A stretch of DNA of 64,000 nucleotides from the NCBI RefSeq assembly GCF_900109755.1, contig NZ_FOAR01000018.1, positions 1 through 64,000 of the forward strand, written 5' to 3'. The notes under the pieces were generated by a model. That model made no database searches. It saw only the letters and a program-made list of their open reading frames with translations, and was not told the origin of the DNA. The first letter of the stretch is position 1; the number at the start of each line of letters is the position of its first letter. Below are positions 1 to 8,490 of the stretch, one piece after another. Made by a program: the position numbers and the translations under genes. The DNA comes from Pseudomonas agarici. GTDB taxonomy: Bacteria > Pseudomonadota > Gammaproteobacteria > Pseudomonadales > Pseudomonadaceae.

Positions 1-14
1 CGCCGCCTTCGCGC

Positions 15-839
15 TCAAACAGTCGCGAGAATGAAGATCCGTTTGAACGGAAACAGGGTGCATCCATTCCCTTCCGGTGGGTAATCCTGATGAACACGTG
101 GCAGATAGTGATCGAGAAATCTTTGCCGTTCTTGCTCGTCCAGTGCCAGCAGCACTGGACGTAATGCCGAGACCTTGACCCAGTCGAAGATCGGTGAGTT
201 GCCCTCGACTATCTGTAAGTGCTCTGTTTCCCAGATATCCACGTCCTTGGTCAGCGGAGCCAACAAACGATAGTAATCGTCTAGTGACAGCACCGAACGC
301 TCGGCCATAGACCGTCGCAGTTGCAAATCCCCCAGTGGTCCGTTATTGATACCGCCGTGCTCAAGGGTTTCCAGCATCAATTGATACCAGGGTGCATCAC
401 GCCAGTTGGGCATATGCGCCGCCAGGCAGCCACCGGGATTGAGTTGTGCCAATAAATGTGGCAGCAACACCTTGTGATCTTTGATGAAGTGCAGCACCGC
501 CGCTGCAAACAACAGGTCTGCTCGCTGATCGGCCTTCCAGACTTGTAGGTCGCATGCCTGCCAAAACGCTTTGATTGGCAAGCTCCGGGCCTCTTCGAGC
601 ATCTCCGTCGAGTTGTCAACGCCGGTCAGATCAGCCTCTGGCCAGCGTGTGGCTAACAATTGAGTTGCAATCCCGGTGCCGCACCCCAAGTCATAGATTC
701 GTTTAGGATGTTCTAGATTGACCTGGTTTAACAATTCCACCACTGGTCGTTCTCGTAGACGGGTGAATTTGAGGTATGCCTGGGGATCCCATTGGGTACT
801 GGCAGTCCTTGCCGTTGACGGCTGAGGCTTGATAAGCAT
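15..839 (-). CDS. tam: Tam-like SAM-dependent methyltransferase
   Basis: A 274-residue class I SAM methyltransferase. The SAM-binding motif I (DLGCGTGIATQLL) is near residue 50, followed by a GVDNS acidic loop and a motif near residue 110 (ADLLFAAAVLHF). The overall pattern, with an early WDPQAYLKF and a late PFKRIF stretch, resembles trans-aconitate 2-methyltransferase, a cytosolic enzyme that methyl-esterifies trans-aconitate formed from cis-aconitate. The start is supported by AAGGA six bases upstream. It is the last gene of an operon with the DUF1641 and flavoprotein genes, only 16 bp after the former. Substrate specificity cannot be read from sequence, and a different small acid is possible. 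Confidence 0.7.
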   Translation of the reverse strand: MLIKPQPSTARTASTQWDPQAYLKFTRLRERPVVELLNQVNLEHPKRIYDLGCGTGIATQLLATRWPEADLTGVDNSTEMLEEARSLPIKAFWQACDLQVWKADQRADLLFAAAVLHFIKDHKVLLPHLLAQLNPGGCLAAHMPNWRDAPWYQLMLETLEHGGINNGPLGDLQLRRSMAERSVLSLDDYYRLLAPLTKDVDIWETEHLQIVEGNSPIFDWVKVSALRPVLLALDEQERQRFLDHYLPRVHQDYPPEGNGCTLFPFKRIFILATV

Positions 840-855
840 GAGCTAGTCCTTTAGA

Positions 856-1248
856 TCAAAGTTGCTTTCCGATGACATTCAGTGTTCTGAGTATCAGTGC
901 TATCCCTCGGCGGGTGTCCGTTTCACGCAGCAACGACAGTAGCCCAAAGAGACTGGGGGGACCTTCCTCCGCCGTGGTCTCAGCCTTGGCCATACGCAAC
1001 GCATTGCCAAAGCTCCAAGAGACAGCAGTCGCGCTCTCGAACAACCCGGCAAGCTTTTCCACCAAGGCAGAATCCAGCAGATCCACCAGGTCGGAAATCA
1101 AAGCTAGAGCATCGGCAATATTATCCATGCGACCGCCGTCCAGCAGAGGTTGTAGCTTGCCAAGCAGCGCCTCGAGCCCTGCATTGTGGCCAGGCGATAG
1201 AACGTTGGCAGTGGTATTGATTTGCGGCAACTCATTGGCGACATCCAT
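856..1248 (-). CDS. DUF1641 family protein
   Basis: A protein of about 130 residues matching the DUF1641 pattern: a helical N-terminal part (GLEALLGKLQPLLDGG), a central DALALISDLVDLLD segment and a C-terminal FGLLSLLRETDTRRG stretch. The family is uncharacterised but is commonly encoded beside pyridine-nucleotide or sulfide:quinone oxidoreductase-like flavoproteins, as here. A GTG three codons earlier (1257) is an alternative start. ATG 1248 is preferred because a GAG lies eight bases before it, whereas the GTG sits almost on top of the purine-rich stretch. It probably works with the upstream flavoprotein; its role is unknown. Confidence 0.7.
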   Translation of the reverse strand: MDVANELPQINTTANVLSPGHNAGLEALLGKLQPLLDGGRMDNIADALALISDLVDLLDSALVEKLAGLFESATAVSWSFGNALRMAKAETTAEEGPPSLFGLLSLLRETDTRRGIALILRTLNVIGKQL

Positions 1249-1273
1249 GACTTTCACTCATCCGTATGCAGGT

Positions 1274-2464
1274 TCAAAGCATTCCCCGAGCCACGGCCCA
1301 ATACAGGCCGCGGTTGAATCCGTTGCGAAGCAGCCCGCCTAGCTTGCTCGGCGGAGTCGGCAGAACATCATGTGTGTAGTCGTACCACAGCGGCATCCCG
1401 CCATTGAGCCCCATCTGTGCCACCGCTTGGACGCGCCCGTCATACACCGCGCAGGGCGCCCCCAGACGGATTTCGGCAGCGATGTTATTGGCGATGACCG
1501 GAGCTTGGTTGTGGCAGGCTCCTCCCGCCTTGCTGATAGGTAGATCCACTGTGTCACCTATTACATAGACGCCTTCCAACCCATAGACTTGTAGCGTTTC
1601 ATGATGGGTCGGCAACCAACCTTCGTCATGCTCGGCCTGCGATGCACCACTCTCGAGTACCACATCCACCGCACGAATGGGGGGTGTCGCCATCAGAATA
1701 TCGAAGGGTTGCTCGTCACCTTCTTCGGAGTAGGCAATACGCCGCCCTGGATCGACCTTGCTCAAGGTAAAACCGCGCTGAAAGCGGATGTTTTTCTGCT
1801 CGAAGATGCTTGGAAGAATCTCGCCAGTCGGTCGCTGTAAGAACAAACAATTGCGCAGGAGTTGGGCGGTGGTGGGATAGGTGTAAATGATTTCAACCTT
1901 ATCCCGCACGCCGCGACGACGCAGGAAGTCGTCCAGCATCAAAGTCGTCTCCACCGGAGCGATACCGCATTGGTGCGGAACATTTGGCGTCTTGGGGAAA
2001 GACACCGTAATAAAGATTCGGCCCTTTTCTATGGTGCTCAAGCGCTGGGCCAATTGCCGTGCCGCTGGGTATTGATAGAAGTGGTCGCCCGCCTCTTTAA
2101 GCCCCTCGATGCGCTCGGGAGCTGGAATGCAACCTGTTGCGATGACTAGAAAATCGTAACCATGACGTTTGCCGCCGCGGGTCTGCACGTACTGTCCGGA
2201 GAAGTCGAAGCGCGTGACTTCGTCGACTTGAAAGTCAATTTCCGGGCGCAACAATGAACGCTCCGGACGCTTTAGCTCCTCTTCAAAGAACTGATTGAAG
2301 GCCACGTACATAAACGCGGGTTTATAAAAATGATCAGGCGAATTCGATAGCAAGGTAATGCGTACCTCACCGCGCTGAATCTCCGAATAGAGCTTGTTGA
2401 CCAACTGGTTGGCAAGCATCGTGCCGCCAACACCGCCACCGACAATAATAACCTGCTTGGCCAC
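1274..2464 (-). CDS. sulfide:quinone reductase-like FAD oxidoreductase
   Basis: A 396-residue FAD/NAD(P)-binding oxidoreductase. An N-terminal Rossmann motif GGGVGGTMLANQL binds FAD, an ATGC motif lies near residue 110, and the C-terminal half has VYVIGDTVDLPISKAGG, the second FAD contact. Cysteines occur in HQCGIAP (about residue 166) and GGACHNQ (about residue 318), placed like the redox cysteines of sulfide:quinone oxidoreductases. The family passes electrons from sulfide or related sulfur species to quinone at the membrane; whether this member uses sulfide is inferred. The start is GTG with AAGGAAGG upstream. It leads the operon with DUF1641 and tam, and is more AT-rich than the scp genes next door. 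Confidence 0.72.
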   Translation of the reverse strand: MAKQVIIVGGGVGGTMLANQLVNKLYSEIQRGEVRITLLSNSPDHFYKPAFMYVAFNQFFEEELKRPERSLLRPEIDFQVDEVTRFDFSGQYVQTRGGKRHGYDFLVIATGCIPAPERIEGLKEAGDHFYQYPAARQLAQRLSTIEKGRIFITVSFPKTPNVPHQCGIAPVETTLMLDDFLRRRGVRDKVEIIYTYPTTAQLLRNCLFLQRPTGEILPSIFEQKNIRFQRGFTLSKVDPGRRIAYSEEGDEQPFDILMATPPIRAVDVVLESGASQAEHDEGWLPTHHETLQVYGLEGVYVIGDTVDLPISKAGGACHNQAPVIANNIAAEIRLGAPCAVYDGRVQAVAQMGLNGGMPLWYDYTHDVLPTPPSKLGGLLRNGFNRGLYWAVARGML

Positions 2465-2683
2465 CCGTCACCTTCCTTGGTTTAAGTTCGATCCATCGGA
2501 TGGAAATTAGACGATTTCTGAAAAGAGCTAAGAATAATAGGCGATTAAAACAGCTTGGCTAATTACCACCTAACAGGCTGGTTTTTATGTCCTGCGCGTC
2601 GTTTCCACACCTCGAAAGGGCGTTGATCAGAGGTAGTCGGTTTTTGGGGCACATTGCGGCCCATCCGCCTTCCAGGGCAAAAG

Positions 2684-3691
2684 TCAATCCTCCCACTGAC
2701 GCCGTTCGTTCTCGATGGCTTCGGCCAGGGCCTGGGCCTCTGCTTCTTCATCACTCAAATCGGGCGGGGCGGCGACGTTCAGCGCGGCGACCGCGGCCAG
2801 CAGCCGCTCGCGAGCCTCGGCGGCGCCGACTGAATCTTCCTCCGGTTCATCAGGCACTTCGGCGGAGCGAAGATCCGGATCCAACCCGTCACGCAGCTCC
2901 TCGACCTCTGCGGGCAGCTCCAGCTCGGGTTCCCTGCGCGACTCCCCGCTCGGCACCGGGCTTTCGCTATCTCTGAGCAAATCGTCGAAATCGGTCTTGA
3001 TGCCTTCCTCCATCGAATCCAGCTCCAGCAGCAGGGTATGAAAGCTGGTTTCTTCCTTCTGCTCCTCCACCGCCTCCGGATCGGCGCTGGCATCGGCCAG
3101 GGCTTGAAGGCTTTCGGGCACCGGCGCATCCTCGAAATCGAGCACCGGGTCCGGCTCAAGCTCACGCAGCTGCGCCAGCGGCGGCAAATCGTCAAGGTTC
3201 TTCAAGTTGAAGTGGTCGAGAAAGGCCTTGGTGGTGGCAAACATCGCAGGCTTGCCCGGCACCTCGCGATAACCGACCACCCGAATCCATTCACGCTCCA
3301 GCAGGGTCTTGACGATCTGGCTGTTGACCGCCACCCCGCGCACATCCTCGATCTCGCCCCGGGTAATCGGCTGGCGATAGGCAATGAGTGCCAGGGTTTC
3401 CAGCATCGCCCGGGAATAACGCTGTGGACGCTCCTCCCAGAGCCGACCGACCCAGGGCGAGAACTTTTCGCGAATCTGCAGGCGATAGCCGGAAGCCACT
3501 TCCTTGAATTCAAAGGCACGGCCATCGCAGGACTTGGCGAGGAGCGTCAGGGCTTTCTTGAAGACTGCCGGCTCTGGGCGCTCGGCTTCCTCGAACAGCT
3601 CGTACAGGCGTTCCAGCGATTGCGGCTTTCCCGAGGCCAACAGAAAAGCTTCAAGCAGCGTAGCCAGCTCGCGGGGTTCAGTCAGATTCAT
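2684..3691 (-). CDS. scpB: SMC-ScpA-ScpB complex subunit ScpB
   Basis: A 335-residue ScpB, the winged-helix kite subunit of the condensin-like SMC complex that compacts and segregates chromosomes. The conserved core is clear: ALLLASGKP-like N-terminus, YSRAMLETLALIAYRQPITRGEIE around residues 92-115, and a second winged helix with VVGYREVPGKP. The C-terminal 150 residues form a long acidic tail, typical of pseudomonad ScpB. It starts 11 bp after scpA and is translated in the same operon (rnm-yciO-scpA-scpB). In most pseudomonads rluB follows directly; it does not here. Confidence 0.93.
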   Translation of the reverse strand: MNLTEPRELATLLEAFLLASGKPQSLERLYELFEEAERPEPAVFKKALTLLAKSCDGRAFEFKEVASGYRLQIREKFSPWVGRLWEERPQRYSRAMLETLALIAYRQPITRGEIEDVRGVAVNSQIVKTLLEREWIRVVGYREVPGKPAMFATTKAFLDHFNLKNLDDLPPLAQLRELEPDPVLDFEDAPVPESLQALADASADPEAVEEQKEETSFHTLLLELDSMEEGIKTDFDDLLRDSESPVPSGESRREPELELPAEVEELRDGLDPDLRSAEVPDEPEEDSVGAAEARERLLAAVAALNVAAPPDLSDEEAEAQALAEAIENERRQWED

Positions 3692-3702
3692 TGATTCGCT
3701 CG

Positions 3703-4521
3703 TTATTCGGCTCGGGCCCGCACATGGATTGCCCCGAAGGGCTCATTCTGCACCAGCTCGACCAGGGATTCCTTGACCAGTTCGAGGATTGCCATGAAGG
3801 TCACAACCACACCGAGCTTGCCTTCCTCGGCGCTGAACAGCTCGACAAACGGCACAAAACCACCGCCCTTGAGCCGGTCGAGTACATCGCTCATGCGCTC
3901 GCGGGTCGACAGTTGTTCACGGCTGACCTGATGGCTTTCGAACATGTCGCCACGGCGCAACACTTCGGCCATGGACAGCAATACTTCTTCCAGGCTGACG
4001 TCCGGCAGTAATTTGCGCGCTCGCGCTTGCGGCGCGTCGAGCTTAGGCACGACGACATCGCGCCCCACCCGGCTCAAGCCATCGATGCCTTCGGCAGCCG
4101 CCTTGAACCGCTCATATTCTTGCAGGCGACGGATCAGTTCGGCACGCGGATCGCCCTCCTCCTCCTCGACGTCAGCCGAACGCGGCAGCAGCATCCGCGA
4201 CTTGATCTCGGCGAGCATGGCCGCCATTACCAGGTATTCGGCTGCCAGCTCCAGGCGCACCGACTGCATCAGTTCGACATAGCCCATGTATTGGCGAGTG
4301 ATTTCCGCCACCGGAATGTCGAGAATATTGATGTTCTGCTTGCGGATCAGGTATAGCAGCAGGTCCAACGGGCCTTCGAAAGCTTCGAGGAAAACCTCCA
4401 GGGCATCCGGCGGAATATACAGATCCAGCGGCATTTCCATGACTGCCTGGCCGTAGACCATGGCAAAGGGCAGTTCCTGCTGCGCTCCAGCCTGGCTGTC
4501 GACGGTTTCAACGGCGGACAT
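3703..4521 (-). CDS. scpA: SMC-ScpA-ScpB complex subunit ScpA
   Basis: A 272-residue kleisin ScpA that bridges SMC heads together with ScpB. The diagnostic block FEGPLDLLLYLIRKQNINIL lies near residues 49-68, followed by EITRQYMGYVELM and AEYLVMAAMLAEIKSRMLLP, and a C-terminal winged helix (FVPFVELF...VVVTFMAILELVKE). The ATG directly follows the yciO stop (4522-4524), with GAGG six bases upstream, so the two are probably translationally coupled. The roughly 40 N-terminal residues before the kleisin core are longer than in Bacillus ScpA, so a later start is possible. Confidence 0.92.
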   Translation of the reverse strand: MSAVETVDSQAGAQQELPFAMVYGQAVMEMPLDLYIPPDALEVFLEAFEGPLDLLLYLIRKQNINILDIPVAEITRQYMGYVELMQSVRLELAAEYLVMAAMLAEIKSRMLLPRSADVEEEEGDPRAELIRRLQEYERFKAAAEGIDGLSRVGRDVVVPKLDAPQARARKLLPDVSLEEVLLSMAEVLRRGDMFESHQVSREQLSTRERMSDVLDRLKGGGFVPFVELFSAEEGKLGVVVTFMAILELVKESLVELVQNEPFGAIHVRARAE

Positions 4522-5151
4522 TCAGGCCTCGCCCCCAAAGGGTGCCGGATCGCCGCAACCGACGCGCACCACTTGCGGCTCGCCATCGGCCAGGTTGATC
4601 ACGGTGGACGCCTTGATCCCGCCGAAACCACCATCGATGATCAGCTCGACCTGATGTTCGAGCAACTGGCGGATCTCGTAGGGATCAATCATCGGATCGC
4701 TGTCGCCGGGCATGATCAGGCTCACGCTCATCAGCGGTTCGCCCAGCTCGGCCAGCAACGCCAGGGCAATCGGGTGGCTGGGGATACGCAGGCCGATAGT
4801 GCGTTTTTTCGGGTGCAGCAGCAGCCGCGGAACTTCCCGTGTTGCGTTCAGGATAAAGGTATAGGGCCCCGGCGTATGCGCCTTGAGCAGACGGAACAGG
4901 CCGGTGTCGACCTTGGCGAACAGGCCCAGTTGCGACAGGTCGGCACAGATCAGCGCAAAGTTGTGTTTTTCGTCCAGTTGCCGCAACCGCCGCACGCGCT
5001 CGACCGCAGTCTTGTCACCGATCTGGCAGCCGATGGCATAGGACGAGTCGGTCGGATAGATCACCACCCCACCTTTGCGAATGATCTCCACCGCCTGCTT
5101 GATCAGGCGCGCCTGCGGGTTTTCCGGATGAATCTGGAAAAATTGACTCAC
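4522..5151 (-). CDS. yciO: YciO family (Sua5/YciO/YrdC) protein
   Basis: A 209-residue member of the Sua5/YciO/YrdC fold, which binds double-stranded RNA or nucleotides; relatives make threonylcarbamoyl-AMP for tRNA t6A. The N-terminus (SQFFQIHPENPQARLI) and GGVVIYPTDSSYAIGC follow E. coli YciO rather than TsaC. The longest frame reaches 5406 but lies inside rnm, so the GTG at 5151 is chosen: it sits 13 bp after the rnm stop with AGG eight bases upstream and matches the family start. YciO itself has weak or no essential t6A role in E. coli, so the exact function is unsettled. Confidence 0.85.
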   Translation of the reverse strand: MSQFFQIHPENPQARLIKQAVEIIRKGGVVIYPTDSSYAIGCQIGDKTAVERVRRLRQLDEKHNFALICADLSQLGLFAKVDTGLFRLLKAHTPGPYTFILNATREVPRLLLHPKKRTIGLRIPSHPIALALLAELGEPLMSVSLIMPGDSDPMIDPYEIRQLLEHQVELIIDGGFGGIKASTVINLADGEPQVVRVGCGDPAPFGGEA

Positions 5152-5164
5152 ATTTTCTACCTGT

Positions 5165-6031
5165 TCAGACGCATTCGGTTGTTGGCTGGGCATAGTTGAA
5201 CCGACACCAAAGCGGCGGTAGATCTTCGGGAAGCGGGCGATACTCGCCGATCTCGGACCAACCTCCGGGGCCATGAAAATCACTGCCGGCACTGACCAAC
5301 AGCCCGAACTCACGGGCCAGGATCGCCAGGCTGCCGACCTGCTCGGCCGGCTGGCGCCCGTTGACCACTTCAAGCGCCTGGCCTCCTGCTTGAATATAGT
5401 CGGCAATCAACCTGCGGCGCTTGCTGCGGGTGAAATCGTAGTGCCAGGGATGCGCCAGGCTGACCCAGGCGCCGGCTGCGCGCAGGGTGCCGACGGTGTC
5501 GTCCAGGCTCGGCCAGTGCAGTTTGACATCCCCCAGCTTGCCGGCTCCCAGCCATTTGCGAAAAGCTTCGGCACGGTCCTTGACGAAACCTTCGCGTACC
5601 AGGAAGTCGGCGAAATGCGGCCGCGCCGGCGCATTACCGCTATCGCCCAGTTCCCGCTGGATCGCCCGCGCACCTTCCAACGCGCCCGGCATGCCCTTGA
5701 GGGCCAGCTTGCGGCTGATTTCCTCGGAGCGCAGCCAACGACCCTCATGCAACCTGGCGATAGCCTCGACCAGAACGGGTGCATTCGCATCAAAGCCATA
5801 ACCCAGCACATGGATGGTCGCGCCACCCCAGGTGCAGGACAATTCGACGCCATTGACCAGTTGCATACCCAGCACATTGGCCGCGACACGGGCCTCTGCA
5901 AGGCCTTCGAGGGTGTCATGGTCGGTCAGCGCCAGGACTCGCACGCCTTTCTCGTGCGCGCGGGCAACTAGCAGCGCGGGCGCGAGGGCGCCGTCGGACG
6001 CCGTGCTATGGCAATGCAGGTCGATTTCCAC
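5165..6031 (-). CDS. rnm: PHP-domain 5'-3' exoribonuclease Rnm (YciV/TrpH)
   Basis: A PHP-family metallohydrolase of about 288 residues. The four PHP motifs are visible: DLHCHSTASDG at the N-terminus, LALTDHDTLEG, an internal ARPHFA, and the late SAGSDFHGPG. E. coli Rnm trims 5' ends of rRNAs and degrades short RNAs and 3',5'-bisnucleotides with Mn2+. Upstream frame extension to 6070 adds residues not expected in the family, so GTG 6031 is chosen, although the purine-rich AGAGG is about 13 bases away. It heads the rnm-yciO-scpAB operon and diverges from yciB, a linkage resembling the yci cluster of enterics. Confidence 0.82.
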   Translation of the reverse strand: MEIDLHCHSTASDGALAPALLVARAHEKGVRVLALTDHDTLEGLAEARVAANVLGMQLVNGVELSCTWGGATIHVLGYGFDANAPVLVEAIARLHEGRWLRSEEISRKLALKGMPGALEGARAIQRELGDSGNAPARPHFADFLVREGFVKDRAEAFRKWLGAGKLGDVKLHWPSLDDTVGTLRAAGAWVSLAHPWHYDFTRSKRRRLIADYIQAGGQALEVVNGRQPAEQVGSLAILAREFGLLVSAGSDFHGPGGWSEIGEYRPLPEDLPPLWCRFNYAQPTTECV

Positions 6032-6115
6032 GGGAACTGAATAACCTCTAGGTGGCGCTTTCGCTGGCAAGTATGTTTGTTATTATGCCGCTACATCCTG
6101 CTTCTGGCTGCCACT

Positions 6116-6712
6116 GTGAAACAATTCATCGATTTCATCCCGTTGTTCCTGTTTTTCATCGTCTATAAAATCGAACCCCGCATCCTCGACATCGCTGGCG
6201 AGAGTGTGACGTTCGGCGGTATCTACAGCGCCACGGCGGTACTGATCATCAGTTCCCTGGTGGTCTATGGCGCCTTGTTCGTCAAGCAACGCAAGCTGGA
6301 GAAGAGCCAGTGGCTGACGTTGATCGCCTGCCTGGTATTTGGCAGCCTGACCTTGGCCTTCCACAGCGAAACCTTCCTCAAGTGGAAGGCTCCGGTGGTC
6401 AACTGGCTGTTCGCCCTGGCCTTTGCCGGCAGCCACTTCATTGGCGACCGCCTGTTGATCAAGCGCATCATGGGTCACGCCCTGAACCTGCCGGAGCCGG
6501 TCTGGACACGCCTGAACGTCGCCTGGATCGTGTTCTTCCTGTTCTGTGGCGCGGCCAACCTGTTCGTCGCGTTCACCTTTCAACAGTACTGGGTCGACTT
6601 CAAGGTATTCGGCAGTCTGGGCATGACGTTGCTGTTCCTGGTCGGCCAGGGCATCTATCTGTCCCGTCACTTGCACGACGCCGACCCCGCTACGCCAAAA
6701 ACCGAGGACTGA
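6116..6712 (+). CDS. yciB: inner membrane septation protein YciB
   Basis: A 198-residue polytopic membrane protein of the YciB/IspZ (intracellular septation A) family. The N-terminus KQFIDFIPLFLFFIVYK, with about five to six hydrophobic spans, and the motif WTRLNVAWIVFFLF..NLFVAF are characteristic. In enterics YciB interacts with division and envelope-synthesis proteins and affects membrane potential and cell length. GTG 6116 is chosen because it begins the conserved VKQFIDFIP and gives the usual family length; a TTG at 6077 extends the frame without support. It is followed after one base by yciI. Confidence 0.88.
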   Translation: MKQFIDFIPLFLFFIVYKIEPRILDIAGESVTFGGIYSATAVLIISSLVVYGALFVKQRKLEKSQWLTLIACLVFGSLTLAFHSETFLKWKAPVVNWLFALAFAGSHFIGDRLLIKRIMGHALNLPEPVWTRLNVAWIVFFLFCGAANLFVAFTFQQYWVDFKVFGSLGMTLLFLVGQGIYLSRHLHDADPATPKTED

Positions 6713-6713
6713 C

Positions 6714-7013
6714 ATGCTCTACGCAATCATTGCCACCGACGTCGAGAACTCCCTGGAAAAACGCCTGGCGGCGCGTCCCGCGCATATCGAGCGCCTGCAA
6801 CGGCTCAATGCCGAGGGCCGCGTGATCCTGGCCGGCCCGCATCCAGCCATCGACAGCAACGATCCGGGCGCGGCCGGTTTTACCGGCAGCCTGATTGTCG
6901 CCGAGTTCGAGAGCCTGGCCGCCGCCCAGGCCTGGGCCGATGCCGATCCGTTTGTCAGCGCCGGTGTCTACGACCATGTACAGGTCAAACCCTTGCGCCA
7001 AACCATGCCCTGA
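6714..7013 (+). CDS. yciI: YciI family protein
   Basis: A 99-residue YciI-like protein with a ferredoxin-like alpha/beta fold. It shows the N-terminal MLYAIIATDVENS strand, the conserved RPAHIERLQ helix with its histidine, GRVILAGP, and the aspartate-containing ADADPFVSAGVY. The family is thought to have a His-Asp pair at the active site, but its substrate is unknown. The ATG comes one base after the yciB stop, which indicates co-transcription and probably coupled translation. No downstream terminator is obvious in the 110 bp before the next gene. Confidence 0.88.
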   Translation: MLYAIIATDVENSLEKRLAARPAHIERLQRLNAEGRVILAGPHPAIDSNDPGAAGFTGSLIVAEFESLAAAQAWADADPFVSAGVYDHVQVKPLRQTMP

Positions 7014-7123
7014 GTCGCCGCTGGTGCGATGACTCGCCGTGGAGCATCGCGCCTGCAATCGCTCATTATTCTCCTTCGACAGCCGACAACGTTCTGAATA
7101 CCGATTGGAATCAGGAGTTTCCG

Positions 7124-7531
7124 ATGCGTAAAGGTCCGTTGTGTCTGCTGTGTGTCATGTTATCGATTGGGGCAATCGCTCAGGCTGAAGAAAGCGGCGC
7201 GGGGGCTACCACCCCCCTGTCCCTGAGTGTCGGCGGCCAGATCACCGATTTGCGCCAACGCCTGAAAGAAAGCGAGCGACTGCGTGAAGAATTGGGCAAG
7301 CAACTGGCCAACACCGACGCCGAACGCGAAAGCGTTCAACTGAGCCGGTTGCGTCAGGAAAACCAACGCCTCAAGCTACAACTCAGGGAGGCGCAGGCCA
7401 GCCCGGCGTCCCGTCTGCTGACCGACCAGCAGCAATGGTTCGTTACCGGTGGCGCAGTTGCACTCCTGGCCCTGCTCTGCGGTATCTTCGCGGGTGGCGG
7501 ACGCAGAAAGCGCCGGCAATGGTTGAATTGA
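7124..7531 (+). CDS. exported coiled-coil protein with C-terminal membrane anchor
   Basis: A 135-residue protein of unknown function. Residues 1-21 form a signal peptide (MRKGPLCLLCVMLSIGAIAQA). Residues 38-95 are a heptad-rich coiled coil (ITDLRQRLKESERLREEL...). Residues 106-126 are a membrane span ending in a basic GGGRRKRRQ tail. This is the layout of the C-terminal half of the TIGR04211 SH3-domain proteins, but no SH3 domain precedes it. The start has CAGGAG upstream. It lies just before the two-component genes and could be part of the same envelope-stress module, though that is only positional. Confidence 0.65.
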   Translation: MRKGPLCLLCVMLSIGAIAQAEESGAGATTPLSLSVGGQITDLRQRLKESERLREELGKQLANTDAERESVQLSRLRQENQRLKLQLREAQASPASRLLTDQQQWFVTGGAVALLALLCGIFAGGGRRKRRQWLN

Positions 7532-7565
7532 GAACGCCATCGGGCGATCTGTTATCGAGAACTTC

Positions 7566-8243
7566 ATGAGCGACCTGTTACTGATAGACGATGACCAGGA
7601 GCTGTGCGAGCTCCTGAGCAGTTGGTTGAGCCAGGAAGGCTTTCAGGTACGTGCCTGCCACGACGGCCTCAGTGCGCGTCAGGCATTAGTCGACAGCACC
7701 CCGGCAGCGGTGGTACTGGACGTGATGCTGCCTGACGGCAGCGGCCTTGAACTGCTCAAACAGTTGCGCGGTGAGCATCCGGAATTGCCGGTGGTGATGC
7801 TTTCGGCCAGGGGCGAACCCCTGGATCGCATCCTCGGCCTGGAACTGGGAGCCGACGATTACCTGGCCAAGCCCTGTGATCCACGGGAGCTGACCGCCCG
7901 CTTGCGCGCGGTGCTGCGCCGTAGCCACCCGACTGCGACGCCGAGCCAGCTGGCCCTGGGGGATTTATGTTTCAGCCCGGTGCGCGGCGTGGTCACCATC
8001 GACCAACAGGATTTCATTCTGACCGTCTCCGAAAGCCGCCTGCTCGAGGCCCTGCTGCAACAGCCGGGAGAGCCGCTGGACAAGCAGGAACTGGCGCAGA
8101 TCGCCTTGGGCCGCAAGCTGACCCTCTATGATCGCAGCCTGGACATGCACGTCAGCAACCTGCGCAAAAAAATCGGTCCGCACGCCGATGGCCGACCGCG
8201 CATTGTCGCGCTACGCAGCCGGGGTTATTACTATGCGCCGTAA
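7566..8243 (+). CDS. OmpR-family response regulator (CpxR-like)
   Basis: A 225-residue response regulator. Its receiver domain has the acidic pocket LLIDDDQE, phospho-acceptor Asp52 in VVLDVMLPDG, a switch Ser in MLSARGEP, and the Lys of LAKPCDP. The C-terminal winged helix has the recognition segment YDRSLDMHVSNLRKKIG. The similarity, plus a following CpxP/Spy gene and sensor kinase, points to a CpxR-type envelope-stress regulator. The gene set is arranged regulator, periplasmic protein, kinase. An adjacent direct repeat at 8394-8409 fits the CpxR box. It is not certain that this is the true CpxR orthologue. Confidence 0.88.
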   Translation: MSDLLLIDDDQELCELLSSWLSQEGFQVRACHDGLSARQALVDSTPAAVVLDVMLPDGSGLELLKQLRGEHPELPVVMLSARGEPLDRILGLELGADDYLAKPCDPRELTARLRAVLRRSHPTATPSQLALGDLCFSPVRGVVTIDQQDFILTVSESRLLEALLQQPGEPLDKQELAQIALGRKLTLYDRSLDMHVSNLRKKIGPHADGRPRIVALRSRGYYYAP

Positions 8244-8393
8244 GCCATCCCTTTCGGGTAGGAACGCCGATCGACGCTCGATTGCCGGCCACGACGGTCG
8301 GAACGCCGTCAACTTGCGTCCTCAGCGTCAGCCCGCCGACGCCTGCAGATAATTGCGACTTCGTGGCCAATGTCAGCGCCCTGTGCCAACCTC

Positions 8394-8409
8394 TTTACCC
8401 AAGCTTTAC
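8394..8409 (-). promoter_or_regulatory. putative CpxR-type box upstream of the Spy/CpxP gene
   Basis: The + strand reads TTTAC, six bases, TTTAC; on the - strand this is GTAAA-N6-GTAAA. The CpxR consensus is GTAAA-N5-GTAAA, so both half sites are perfect but the spacing is one base longer. It is about 80 bp upstream of the start of the Spy/CpxP-family gene, a place suited to activation by the neighbouring response regulator. Confidence 0.45.
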
Positions 8410-8490
8410 CCTGCGCTGACCGCCGCTGACCTTGATCTCCTTAAGCTGTACCCATCCGGACCGACCGGACCCCAGACAAGGAGAGACACC

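Noticed and set aside
5152..5406. N-terminal extension of the yciO frame
   Set aside because: It overlaps rnm, and E. coli YciO starts at the equivalent of GTG 5151.
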